64,000 nucleotides of DNA, taken from Topomyia yanbarensis (Eukaryota > Arthropoda > Insecta > Diptera > Culicidae). The position numbers were made by a program, and so were the translations under genes. Positions 43,740 to 54,779 of this stretch are shown here, piece by piece. The DNA lies in the NCBI RefSeq assembly GCF_030247195.1, contig NC_080670.1, forward strand, positions 213,330,546 to 213,394,545, written 5' to 3'. How positions within the stretch are numbered: the stretch's first letter is position 1; every line of letters starts with the position of its first letter. The notes beneath the pieces were generated by a model, which was not told the DNA's origin, did not search any database, and saw only the letters and a list, made by a program, of their open reading frames with translations.

Positions 43740-45470
43740 ATAAGTTGTGTATTCAAGATAAATAGATGTAAGAGACATAGATTAGGAGTGAGAAGATATG
43801 GGATTCTGCTGTGGTTATGATTTGTTGGTGCGTATTTGTGCATGCTAGTCGGTGCAATCACGGTATTTATTCTCCGTGAGGTCAAAAGGCTACACTATAT
43901 AAGGACGGCTGAAGACTCGAAATCGCAATTGCGCTACCGCTGGACAGTTGCATATCAGATGATATGAGGTTCCGTAGTCGGATTCACAAAGATCACATGA
44001 AAAAGACTCAGCGCGCTGAATAGTTGCCATGTGATAGTTGAGTTTGCAGTGGCCGGTTAAATCCCTGGTCAGCATGCCGTAGTGGAGCTTCGAAAAATGT
44101 AGGAGATTTTTCGAAATCACTGGGCACGGTTGTTCTAGAAACGCCTTTGTTTGGCGACACGTTTGCAGATTTCTCCAATAATTGCGGTGCTCGGACGAAG
44201 CCCAGGACCGTATTTTTCCCTTATCCAATTTGTCGAAGTCAATCGCTGAACCTGCCCTGACCAATTCGTCAGCCCATTCATTTCCAGTAATACCGCAATG
44301 TCCGGGTACCCAGACAAGGTAGATAGTGTTGACAATGCTTAGTTCTTCGATTTGGCTTCGGCACGCGATCACTAGTTTGGACCGGGATTTGTCTGAGCTA
44401 AGGGCCTTGATTGCAGCCTGACTATCGGAACAGAAGTTTATAACTCTGCCGGACAAACTCAGTTGAAGGGCCGATTGTACCCCACACATAATCGCAAAGA
44501 TTTCTGCTTGGAATACAGTACAGTATCTACCTAGTGAGGGAGATTGTTCCAATCTCATTTCACGACAGTAGACACCAGCATCAGCACGTCCCTCCATCAG
44601 AGAACCGTCAGTGTAACAGACCACTTGCGTTTGTTGTTGTCTTTCCATAAAGCCAGACAACCACTCCTCTCGAGAGGGAATCTTCACATGGAATGTCCTG
44701 TAAGGAAAACTACAAGTGAGTGTAATATCGCTGGGAGCAAGAATATCTTCACCCCATGTAACCTTTTATAGCAAGATCGACATGGTTACTGTTCCAAAGC
44801 CCAGTAACCTGCAGTCTGTATGCACATGATAGTGCTTCTTGTTTTAAGTGTATGTGTAATGGTTTGATATTTAGAAGTGCCTCAAGAGCAGCAGTCGGAG
44901 TCGTGGTGAAAGCACCAGTCAACGTCATGAGCGCCATTCTTTGCAGATGGTTTAGCTTTAACTGGACTGTCACCACCTCTCCACTCTGCCCCCACACAAG
45001 GTATCCATATGACAGTATTGGACGTACAATTGTCGTGTAAATCCAATAGATGTATTTAGGTTTGATACCCCAGATCTTTCCAAAAGTTCGTCTGCACTGC
45101 CCGAAGGCCAAGCACGCTTTCTTGACTCTGAACTCAATGTGAGCAGACAATTCAGTTTGGAATCCAATATGACTCCAACGTATTTGACTGGATCTGCACA
45201 CAGTAGCTCAGAATCAAAGAACTGCAAGGGACGAACCCCGGTTGTTGTTCGCTTCTTCGTGAAGAGAACCATTGAAGTTTTGCTTGGGTTAACTGATAGT
45301 TTAACTTGTCGACACCACTGTTCGACAGCTCTTAATGCCTGTTGCATTAAGTCAAAGATTGTTCCGATGCAAAATCCAGTAATTAGTATTTGCTAATCGT
45401 CAGCAAACCCGTAGGTTGGAAATCCAAGCTCATTGAGTTTCTTCAACAAGCCGTCAGCTACTAAGTTCCA
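43740..45470 (-). pseudogene. 5'-truncated non-LTR retrotransposon: RT C-terminus and RNase H
   Basis: On the minus strand an RT FADD box near 45400 (followed by a stop) is followed by SVNPSKTSMVLFTKK near 45290, YVGVILDSKL near 45180 and a thumb region with RPILSYGYLVW near 45020. A well-preserved RNase H (265-codon frame 44687-43890) shows YTDGS near 44615, AEIFAI near 44505, SDSQAAIKAL near 44430 and VWVPGHCGITGNEWAD near 44290, so DEDD-type residues are retained. A Cys/His tail (CDLCESDYGTSYHLICNC) closes the protein. Presence of RNase H places it among I/LOA/R1-type LINEs. Frameshifts separate RT from RNase H. Confidence 0.88.
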
Positions 45471-45479
45471 TAATTTTGA

Positions 45480-46390
45480 AATATTTTTATGTTAGATTTA
45501 AGATGATTTTTTTTGCAGCTATCGTTGAACTAGGAGTACAGTTCTCTTTAGAAGCGAAAAAAAAATATTTTTATTAAAAGAAAGTAAGGGAGTCATCAAA
45601 AGCAGGGCCGTGTTAAAGCCACTCGGGGCCCCTGGGCACTACTGAACGAAGGGGCCATCATAGCTGAACAGAATTCTTCGTACTTCATTATGCGGTTAAG
45701 GCTATTTTCGTAAACAATGCGCTCGGCTATGTATAACTGCGTGAATATTACAACTTCTGTTATATATTGTAGCCGTCGCTGCCCGATCTTTCGAAGCGCA
45801 TAGTTTTAGCGCCACTCCTTTCGGAAAGCAAAGAAACGGGTGCAAATTCGAACACAGTTAACGGTGTTTGACCGCTTATTGTACCGTCCGGACTAACAAT
45901 AGCCATCATGTTGCACATTTAGCAGGCGAGCAACGAATGATTCAAACGGACACGCGGCACCACTATTTGTAACTTTACGTATTTGATTGAGTCCCTCAGG
46001 TGCTCCATTCCTCATATTGATGGTCGGTCAAATAGTACGGACCAATCGTGAGGCAGATAATTACTGCTTTCACTAAATCCATTATTTCCGATATTTTCAC
46101 TAATTGTACATTCTACGGAATTAGTTACAAAATTTTGAAGCGTGGCCCCTGTATTGGAAGGTTAGAAGCATTCTACCGCAAACTATCGTTTCGAAAACAG
46201 TAGTTCATTCTTATGAAAAATGAAGGTTCCTGAAGGAAGAGAATGGGGTTAGAACTTTTCCGCAGAGCCCTAAGCCCAAACAAATTTTTAGCAAGATCGC
46301 ATTTTTTTTCCAAATTTTGACACAGTATGGCGTCTAATTTTCGTCCTGAAGGGTGATCAAACCATGGTTCCGAGTAGTTGTGATTAAGGT
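45480..46390. other. AT-rich stretch without assigned genes
   Basis: CAGGGCCGTGTTAAAGCCAC at 45604, followed by GGGGCCCCTGGGC, looks like a hAT-type terminal sequence, but no matching second end with an 8-bp duplication was found. Confidence 0.4.
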
Positions 46391-46396
46391 ACTTAC

Positions 46397-46511
46397 GTCC
46401 AGGTGAACCGTGCCGAGTTTTCCGGCCGCATAAGCCCGATCCACACCGGATTGATCACGTCCAGCTCCTTGAGGAAGGCTCGGGCCGCATCAAACTGGAC
46501 GCCGTTGTCCA
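46397..46511 (-). CDS. C-type lectin domain exon (N-terminal half of a CTLD)
   Basis: A 115-bp exon lies between CTCTTTCAG (acceptor) and GTAAGT (donor). It encodes GVQFDAARAFLKELD and then PVWIGLMRPENSARFTW, the helix 2 and WIGL...FxW core of a C-type lectin fold. The exon ends after two bases of a codon. The lectin exon at 30759 on the plus strand starts with exactly the one base needed and with the next part of the same domain. They therefore fit as consecutive exons of one gene, although they lie on opposite strands here. No other lectin exon is visible on the minus strand below 46397 in this contig. Confidence 0.85.
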
Positions 46512-46640
46512 CTGAAAGAGAAGAAAAAACATTGCTAAGATAAATATTAAATTTTTAGCATAAAAGAATGTTTTTATTTGCTCGAAATGAAATGTGGGGA
46601 ACGTGTTTACAGATTTTGTTTACCGAAAGTGACAGTCGCA

Positions 46641-46870
46641 AATTAGGCAATCCATGAGACGTTTCTGATCAGCTGATTATTTCTTCTTTACTTATTCTGA
46701 CGTTACTACGAGGGGTGCGACGTCCGACAATATCGTTGATTCGATCCAACATCAAACGAATCGGACTAACAAAGTTGTTTGTCGGACGAGTTTTTCTGTT
46801 CGCAGGAGTATACTTGTTGACAGAACCCACCGCTGAATTGTCAAACAAACGTCTAATGGATTGCCTAATT
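46641..46870. mobile_element. 230-bp MITE with 24-bp TIRs
   Basis: AATTAGGCAATCCATGAGAC at 46641 continues GTTT; the reverse complement of 46847-46870 is the same with one mismatch. It lies in the presumed lectin intron upstream of the exon at 46511. No target duplication was recognised. Confidence 0.75.
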
Positions 46871-46874
46871 CTAC

Positions 46875-48398
46875 CTCATCGACCCAACGGACTACTCTGA
46901 TCGATGCACTGTCAGTGAAACTAGAGAAGATTGTGGAGATTTCGAAGTTCAGCTAGGTAATTTTTTTTTTCACAAAGAAGTACGTAAACGAAAAAGTCCT
47001 TCAAAACTACATTTATTAAAATCTCTTTAGTTAGACCTGTCTTGCCGAAGAATAAGGACAGAATCACAAATACGCCTATTTGATAGCGTTTATGCTTTTC
47101 GTTCTAAGAGGCGTTTACTTAGTGGAAACTAAATACATTCCGACAAACTGGATGAGAGGGCGGAATATGAAAGCATCGCCATTTCATCTCACAGAACACC
47201 GCACTGACAAGTGCAGAAAGCGGCTTGCAGCTGAGTTGGATGTTGGATTGATGAAGGGAAAGAAAAGCCCCATCCCCATCTCCTCTCTGTTAAAGAAACC
47301 TTATACACTGTACCACCCATTCATTCGAATATATGTAGGTACATATAATTCGATTGATGCTCGGGCAGAGAAGCTCTTCCATATAACTACTCAAGAAGTG
47401 AATTGAATAAATTTTCCTATAGGGTTGCAATTTCACTCCGGGAATGATTGTTCTCGGATGTCTCCGATTCGCATCCCATTCTTTCGTTCCCCCCTCCACC
47501 TTCTCTCTCCTTTCTGATGGGTCGCAGCAATGATTTAACATGAAACCCTCCGACTCTCAACTTTTGCCACTTGTGTTATTACATGAAGTTGGCTGGTTGG
47601 TTATCAGAATGGCGAAACGCAATTTGCATGAACACAAGAGTTCTGTTTCCAGCAGTCCCAGACAAAGCTCATTCTTCGAATGCGGGGTAGGGGGCTAGAG
47701 AAAGTAATTTATTTGAACAGCACTCAAATTATGCATGAAGATGTATGGGGCCCACGACTGTGAGTGGGTTCACAGTTCGAAGTTATTATCGTTTTGACAT
47801 CAATAATCGTGAGCTTTGTGGGGCGTTGTGATAGTTGCTTGCGTTTGATGTAGAAAATTTCGTAGAACATTTCCAATTAAATTTTAAATTCTTATTTGAT
47901 TTTTTCATCTGTGCATTGAAATCTTAGCAGGCGGGTGCACATCAGAGCTGAAAGAATTGATAAAGTTCTGCAAGTATGTATTTACAAGCCTGGAACAAGT
48001 AGGCCGAGAAACGTATTTGCACAAATGCTTCGTAGCAGCGAAACTGATATGATTACCTTCGTTTGTTATCGGAGGAAGCTCGGGTGGTCTGGCAACGTGT
48101 TGTCCTCCCGAGGATTATTTATTTGTGTACGGTTTTCTTTGTCAAGTCGTGATGTATGTGTACTGATGCTACAGTCTGTTAGTCTTTCTGGTATCGGCAG
48201 TGTATCTGTGTGTGTGTGTAAGTGAAACAAACAGAAGCATATCTTTGCATGCCGATCATCGTTTTATGTTTGTCGTTCTGTGTCATCTTGATTGGGATCC
48301 TACTACTTGTGACATTATTTTGCAATCGAGGAGACGTGTAGGGAATGACATCCCGGAGAAAACCTACATTGCTTTAAGACGATCATTTTAATATACAC
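46875..48398. other. stretch without recognised genes
   Basis: Open frames at 47080-47406 and 47290-47541 overlap on opposite strands and show no domain. A short TG microsatellite lies near 48205. Confidence 0.45.
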
Positions 48399-48621
48399 TT
48401 AGGCTGTGAACCACTCGGCGATTTTTTTAACTTTTAGTTAAAATTGACAGTTTGAAAGTTTTTTTTCCTCCGAATGGAAAAATTTAACCGAGAGAGCGAA
48501 CCATTTCAAAAGTTGACATATGGATAGTTATTTAGAATTGACAGCTGCGATGACCACAAGTTAGTAGAGGTGTGAACATTTGTCGATATTTCAAAATTAG
48601 TTTTTTTCTTATTACATTAAG

Positions 48622-48755
48622 TATGACCAAATACAAATATGTTAATACGGAATGCTCTGGTAATTTTTCGAGGACGCGTTTTACGCTACCCTGTACCTGG
48701 AAAGGTACAGTGTCAAAGTGACAGTGTACTTTGATGAAATAATGCTAAAACTGGC
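48622..48755 (-). repeat. dispersed repeat shared with 18330-18475
   Basis: Inverted copy of the repeat at 18330-18475, lying 220 bp inside the left TIR of the 48402-52312 element. Confidence 0.8.
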
Positions 48756-48974
48756 TGCACTGACGAACTTGTTGTGGATTTTCTGACGTTTGCACATGTT
48801 TTAGTTTGTTTCTAAAGAAAAACCGGCGACGTTACAAATTTCAGACTAAAGTTGCAAAATTTTGCTGCCCGTGGACTGAGGAGGTCAAATACTGTGTGAG
48901 GCAAGTTACACACGTGTATTTATTCTATTCAAACACAAGTGTAATAGTTAACAAGTCATGTAGGGAGTCGATAA

Positions 48975-49290
48975 GTGACGATGCGGAAATATCGAGTGTT
49001 TCTCAAACGACCAGTTTTTAGCGATATGGTCATCTGCAAAAGCTTTGTAACCACCGAACTTCTGCAAAATGGGATGCAATTAAACCGACATACAAATGTG
49101 CGTTTGGTGCAAAGCTTGGAAGATGGTCTACTATTTCACGGTTGTAATCCGCAAACAGGAGAACAAATCAGCTATTCCGTCTTATTCTGTATTACGATGG
49201 ATCAGATTTTCGAACGAATGTGGTTCCGACAGCTGTTTGCCGAAGCGGAGGTCGAGTTTGCGTCCAACAATTGTGGTACTGGTAGGTTGA
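48975..49290 (+). CDS. unidentified open frame, possible exon
   Basis: The frame holds a mixed-composition sequence with KRPVFSDMVICKSFVTTELL and SYSVLFCITMDQIF. It runs to a donor-like GGTAGGTTG at 49284. Composition is protein-like but I do not recognise a family. It lies inside the TIR element 48402-52312. Confidence 0.3.
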
Positions 49291-50023
49291 TTTTTGTTAT
49301 CTGTGCTAGAGGTATCAAACTAACTCTTGTAGTCATTGGTCGTCCTCTTTATGGTCACCTTCATGGCTAAGTCGAGATGTTACCATTTGCCATAAAAGAT
49401 GACAAAAGCAAAAATTATAATTATCGTTACGCTTTAGACAGTGATAAAACACACCACCGTAAACCAGAAGTACAGGTGTGAATCGCTGGAATCTACAAAA
49501 TAATCTGTATGATTGAAATAGTACTTTATTGTGTGAATAGCACGCAGTGCTTGCGATGTTATGTGACAAGCATTGAAGAAACGCGTTCACGACTTTTATT
49601 ACGAGGATGATCTCCCGTACCCTCGATTGCAGGGATTAAACTGAGGGGAAGCGGTTAAATTGAAGGGATTGTTGGCATTCATTAGCAGATGATCGATCAG
49701 ACATTCGCTTTCAGCCAGGAGTCGACGCAGATCACTGTTCTTTTAACTCTCGAAGCGTCGATAGCATGAGATTATAAATATCACTGCTATATATAGTTGT
49801 TCTGCCAAACGAAGAATAAAGACATGTTCCTTGTTGTTCAGAAACATTGGATCGCTCACGTAGTTTTGGCCAGCCTCCAGCCACTGTGCGTCCCTATGCT
49901 CTTTCGTTCATCAGACTTGTGTAAGATGTTGTTCTCTACTTTTAACATTACTGAATAAACTCGACTTACTTATTGGTACATCGCTTACATTCTTATCGAC
50001 CCGCAGCCCATCATGAATCTTAA

Positions 50024-50400
50024 TTAATTTAATTTCGCTGGTTGATTCATTGCTACCAGCGTAAGCTTCTTATCAGCACCTGCATCCATTTCATTGTTAT
50101 CCTTATTTTCCTGCTCCAAGATGATACTGATTTCCCGCCAAAACTCCTCAATCATTCCAACGATTGATATTAATAAATCCTTTGAAATGGTTGATATGCG
50201 CTTGTGCAAACAGGAGGACGAAGTGCGAATATCGAAAGTGTTGAAACTTCCGCATCCGAATAGACTGCCTCAAGATTCCATTTCGCCATCGTGGTGGTAA
50301 CGCAACTTACCGTAGTTTACTCTCCGGATGCCAGAGCTGAACGGTTACCTTCGACGCATTTTTGGGTGTCGCTGTACTTCCGGTAGCATTGCCTCACTGC
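50024..50400 (-). pseudogene. unidentified coding-like stretch
   Basis: The minus strand gives a continuous translation from about 50310 to 50027. It includes KDLLISIVGMIEEFWREIS and a Glu/Asn-rich end. No family is recognised. It could be part of the same captured gene as 51222-51745, being on the same strand downstream of it. Confidence 0.3.
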
Positions 50401-51221
50401 AACTAACAGTAATATTCTTGGCGAGTGTGTTTCATATACTGGTATTAGCGCCATCTTATACTTTCCTGGTGAATTCTCCACAAAATAATATTTGAGTTTC
50501 TGATCGACGAACCTCTCACCTAGGTATCTGATACATATTCCACTCTCTCCTTAATACTATAGTCGGCTTATGAATATAAAGGAACTGTGTATAATCCGCT
50601 TTTTTGCCTTTGACCTATAGTCGATACAGCGCCGCAGCGACATGACGAATTGGCTTAGAAAAAGTTGACTATTGCATGGGAAATATACAAGAAGCAGAAA
50701 GTTGATAAACTCGTGATAACTGCTTAGATACTACTTTTCTTTCTGTATTATACTGCTATAATAATACTAAGTAAATTAAATTAATTAAATAAGGATTCAC
50801 ATTTTATTAACGTTCTCCAAAAAATTTCCGATCCTCCCTATCCATTACATATGACTACTGATAGTACCAGTAAAGATTACCATATAGTAGTTAGTAGCAT
50901 GGCCTTCATTTATACAATTTGATTTGTGGAATTTCACTTTCTTCTGGTTCTCGAGCGTTCAACGCTTGTCCCATGATTGTCCGGAACAAGGTGAAAATTT
51001 GCCACTATCTGCATGAATGCGCTTGTTCTCAACATACTTGTTCGACTTCTTCAAGTTTCAAGAAATCAACTCGCCGCTAATGCTTACACTAAAGCTGAAT
51101 TATTCAAATACGATTCATAGGATATGTCAGGCTACCGGTACAACACGTCAACATTAACATCAACGGCAAGGAGCGTTTTGACGTACTGAAAGCGTGAAAG
51201 AGTACACGAGAAATGCACTTC

Positions 51222-51745
51222 TTATCTTGACGGAACGGTAACGTGACGTTCTCTGCCGTCGACGGAAGCTGATCTACCGTCCGAATCGAGCTTTAGACTC
51301 CAGTCCGCGTTATTGAGCGAATATTTGTTACCCTCAACCATCACGTCAGTTTTTGCTCCACTTAGTACAAGTGCATTATTCTGGATTTCTTGGAATAAAG
51401 CACCTTGTCCGCCTCGTCTGGGTACTACTTCTGCCGACACGACGAAAAAGGTTGAATCCATTGAATAATTCTCCTTGAGTTCCCACAAGATACACCTGTG
51501 ATCATCCCTACAAGATGCCACGTATTTACCATCCCATCTGACCTCATTTAAGTAGCTGCGATGACTCTGCTGCATTTCAACCGTATTATCAATTTAGATC
51601 ACTGTTGAATATACGCAAGTTAGAATCAGCACCTGCCGTACAAATAACTGCAACTTTGAGTAGAACTACTACCGATGTCTCCGGTGGAAATTCTATCTCA
51701 TAATAGCGGCTTTCGTGGTTGACCTCCCTCAGCTGATTCTCCGGA
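51222..51745 (-). pseudogene. nucleoporin Nup37-like beta-propeller fragment
   Basis: On the minus strand, FPPETS, then VICTAGADSNLRIFNSDLN (51700-51600), precedes SHRSYLNEVRWDGKYVASCR and DDHRCILWEL (51560-51480), then NNADWSLKL near 51300. This order matches the middle WD repeats of Nup37 (a CTAAAD..R.FTSDL block, then GH..YIN...DG.YVAS..DDH...W.L, then SADW). Nup37 is a scaffold subunit of the nuclear-pore Y complex. A one-base insertion at about 51594 breaks the frame, and the N- and C-terminal repeats are missing, so this is a dead fragment. The identification rests on motif memory, not on a search. Confidence 0.6.
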
Positions 51746-52809
51746 AGTTATGATGAAATTCTGCTGAAGTTACGATGAACAAGATTTTAATTTTATTTTA
51801 ATCAGTTGTAAATAAAAAAAAATGTTACCGTTAAGTCCCCAGTGAAGTAATGTTGCCTTGGCGAGTCCACAAAAAAGAGCGACGAAAACAAAAAAAAAAC
51901 AGAAAAAACAAAAGCACGACATGCTTGGATCTGTTCTAACAAAACGCGTTGCCATTTCTTATTATTTTTCAGACTTTATTACTTGTCAAAAAAACTCATG
52001 CATAGGGTTCTTTAAATCTAGTTTTCGGTGAGTCAAAAAATGATGACCCTTTTGTATGGGACCTTGGCGTATTTAATTTGTATTTGGTATGACAGTCATA
52101 GTCTCGAAAAGTAAACATCCACATCATGAAATAACCCAAACAAATCTTAACACAACACGTTATCGTTTCAATCTTTATCTCATAATTTTGTATTGAAAAA
52201 CTATCGCTCTGTCAATTTTAACCATGCTCCAGAGTAGGGCTATTTTGCAAATAACTTTCGAAGTGTCAGATTTTAACTAAAAGTTAAAAATTTCACCAAA
52301 TGGTTCACAGCCTTAGAAAGCATTACACGAGAAGCAGTGTGCCCTTGAGAACAATGTGCATTTTAATGTGGAGAATTTTGAGGATTTTAATAATTGTTTT
52401 CTATTCTATTGTGTTGTGAAATTGAAAAAAATATCTGTACTTTTTCGCACAAAAAACAGAGTTCAAATCTGTAGTATTATGGATGCATAATGATTTTTAT
52501 TCGTTTGGTCAAAATATTGTCTGCTTCAAGAAAAAGAAAAAAAATACTGACAGTGAAAATATTCTAGGAACACTGTTGGTTTTTGACAACAGACACCGAG
52601 TAAAAAATTTGGGGTCCGATTTTAAAATGTCCTTTCGTCTGATAAACATGCTCCGCGAAAATGAAAATTTTGTGCATGATAGAATATTAACTTTACATTT
52701 GCATGGAGGTGCCATCACGGAATATGGCCTAGCACTACAATGTATTTGCGGAAGTCGGACCTTTCGTTTCAATGGATATCGTCCTTGACCTTTATCATAT
52801 AGTACAATA

Positions 52810-52874
52810 ATTCCTAGAGCGATCTGGCCCTAGGCTGGAATTATTCCAGGTTAGGGGCAGATAGCTCTAGGAAT
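52810..52874. repeat. 65-nt imperfect hairpin, pre-miRNA-like
   Basis: ATTCCTAGAGC pairs with GCTCTAGGAAT, then GATCTG with CAGAT, CCCTA with TAGGG and CTGGAA with TTCCAG around a two-base centre. The stem has only small bulges. Confidence 0.65.
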
Positions 52875-53169
52875 GTATAACAAATTTGCATCAAATTACA
52901 TTTCATTTCTATTTTTGCATCTAACTTTGCATTCCTCGTAGCAAAAGGTCACTTTGTTTGACGTTTTATTTGGATGTAGAGTTAATTTCCCGCAGGACTT
53001 TGAGGCTTTACAGGCAACCCAAATTACATTTAAAAAATGCAACACAAGTTCTCTGTCCCTAAATTCCAGGGCAATTTCTATGATTCTTCTGATTCATAGA
53101 ATCCTACCTGGTCGGGGCTCGAAACTATTCCGACTGAGTTACTATTTCTAAATTCTTCGCAGCCGATTC

Positions 53170-54776
53170 TAGCTTGCCATACAATTCAGTCTAAAGTGCT
53201 GATGTCCTGTTCTGTCCCAAGAAGTTCTATCTCGATCGCTCCAACTACTACTAACTCGAAAGTTTCGCAGAACTCCTTCAACGTGGTCAATCTGCTTTCT
53301 ACTCCGCGTATTAATTTTTTGGAGAATCATTGTCCACTTTGCCAGCTGCTGCTGGCCTCCCTCGCTCATGTTGGCGTCCATGTCGTCGTCACTAGAGCAG
53401 CTTTGGTTTTCATCGTTAGATGTGTGGAGATTTTCTTGTATTTTCGAGTGACTTTGGTATAGCCGTCTTTATTTTTGTTTAATAATTCACTAGGTATGCT
53501 AACTATAGGTGTATTGCCAGATGTCGAAAACCGTTTGTTAGTGTTGGTGTAGTAGATACATTTTCTGAACCAGTTTTGGCGCATGGCTTACCATAGTGTG
53601 CCATCTAGTTACGGAACTGACACGTGGGCGTCTGCACAGGATATATGCATAGTTTTCTTTAGATGTAGTTAATACCTTGAGATGATCTGCCCTCGAAAGT
53701 CAAGTAAGAAGGAAAAAGTTGGTTAAGCCGCATTCGCACTACCCGAACACCGTTGAGAATGCCAGGAAAAGAGTTTCTCCAAGTGTCATTTGTAACGGAT
53801 TCTACTTCTCGATACTTCGATACGTATCTTTTAATGTAGTCTGTCCCAGTGCGCGGTGCCACATCGTGTAGGCGAATTTCTATCAAATCATTGTTCATAT
53901 ACACGGGGATCTTGGTTTTGACGTTTTCATATTCGACGTACGTCGTATACTCGTATTGCACGTGGTTCTTCACCACGAGTTTTCTACTTCGGCTAAAGAA
54001 TTAAAAGTTATCGGAACTACATTCCTTGTATGATGTAGTTGTATGTGTTACCCTTTCGCATTTCTAAATTAACCTTTTCTGTAAAAATACATTATTTTAT
54101 TAGTAGTTCATTGACTCATGTTGTCAATAAGATCATTGCATGTCCTACTTTTCAATTCACGAGCATTTTCGCAATTCGGTGAGATAACCCCGGGGGTACC
54201 TAGCGTCCAAAAGGGGATAACCCATAATTCACACGTTCTTTCCTGATCTTTCGTTTTAGAGTTATGGTGTCTTTGGACAAAGACACCATGGTATCTAGCG
54301 CTTTATTTGACAATTTCATATCAGTTCGGAATTCAGTCGATAGGGAGGCGCTGTTATCAACTTTAAATCGCGGGTGTAGGTTTGCGTGAATGATTGCATG
54401 TTCGTGTTTGTCACCAGAGTTGTATTATCGCGCAGAGCTCGAGCGATCGTATGTTAACAGGTTTGATCGCGAGGGTGTGTATTCGCCGGGTGTATGTAAC
54501 TTCGCGTGTATAAATTCGTTTGTATTATCGTATATTCTCTTGCATATTCGTGTGGATTTTCTATAACCGATTAGCCGTTTGCCTATTCGCTTTTAAATGT
54601 ACGCTCATTATATCTGCACATGGAGCACACATCCAAAAAATGTTTCGATGTTTTATTAGTGCCTCCGGAACGGTTAGTGCAACACATTCTGCATGGTACT
54701 GATCAAAACAAAAACCTTCGCAAACGACAATAATCTCTCCTGGAGCAAACAAACCAGCACACTTATTACAACTCAT
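53170..54776 (-). pseudogene. LINE ORF1 with PHD finger, same family as 42198-43355
   Basis: On the minus strand an ORF begins MSCNKCAGLF at 54776 and shows a PHD-type Cys/His pattern: CNKC, then VVCEGFC, YHAEC and WMCAPC (54770-54610). Further down, KIPVYMNNDLIEIRLHD and YREVESVTNDTWRNSFPG (53910-53760) match the RRM-like block of the ORF1 element at 42198. Broken frames (53584-53169) continue the ORF1 tail with YTKVTRKYKK. The region between is not open, so the copy is dead. A PHD finger ahead of an RRM-like gag is known for some LINE ORF1 proteins. Confidence 0.7.
54264..54289. repeat. 26-bp near-perfect palindrome
   Basis: ATGGTGTCTTTG and CAAAGACACCAT are perfect inverted copies around GA. 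Confidence 0.85.
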
Positions 54777-54779
54777 TTT

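Larger units (their letters stand above)
48402..52312. mobile_element. 3.9-kb TIR element, PIF/Harbinger-like, TTA duplication
   Basis: The left end GGCTGTGAACCACTCGGCGA... and the reverse complement of the right end GGCTGTGAACCATTTGGTGA... share about 55 bp, including AACTTTTAGTTAAAAT. TTA occurs at 48399-48401 and again at 52313-52315. A 3-bp TTA duplication with a GG-starting TIR fits PIF/Harbinger. No Harbinger transposase was recognised inside. The interior holds a repeat shared with 18330-18475, unassigned open frames and a Nup37-like fragment. Alternatively the two ends belong to two separate MITEs. Confidence 0.6.

Noticed and set aside
45604..46165. hAT element starting CAGGGCCG at 45604
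   Set aside because: Only one end is convincing; the candidate second end near 46150 (GGCCCCTG) has no matching 8-bp duplication and poor arm similarity.
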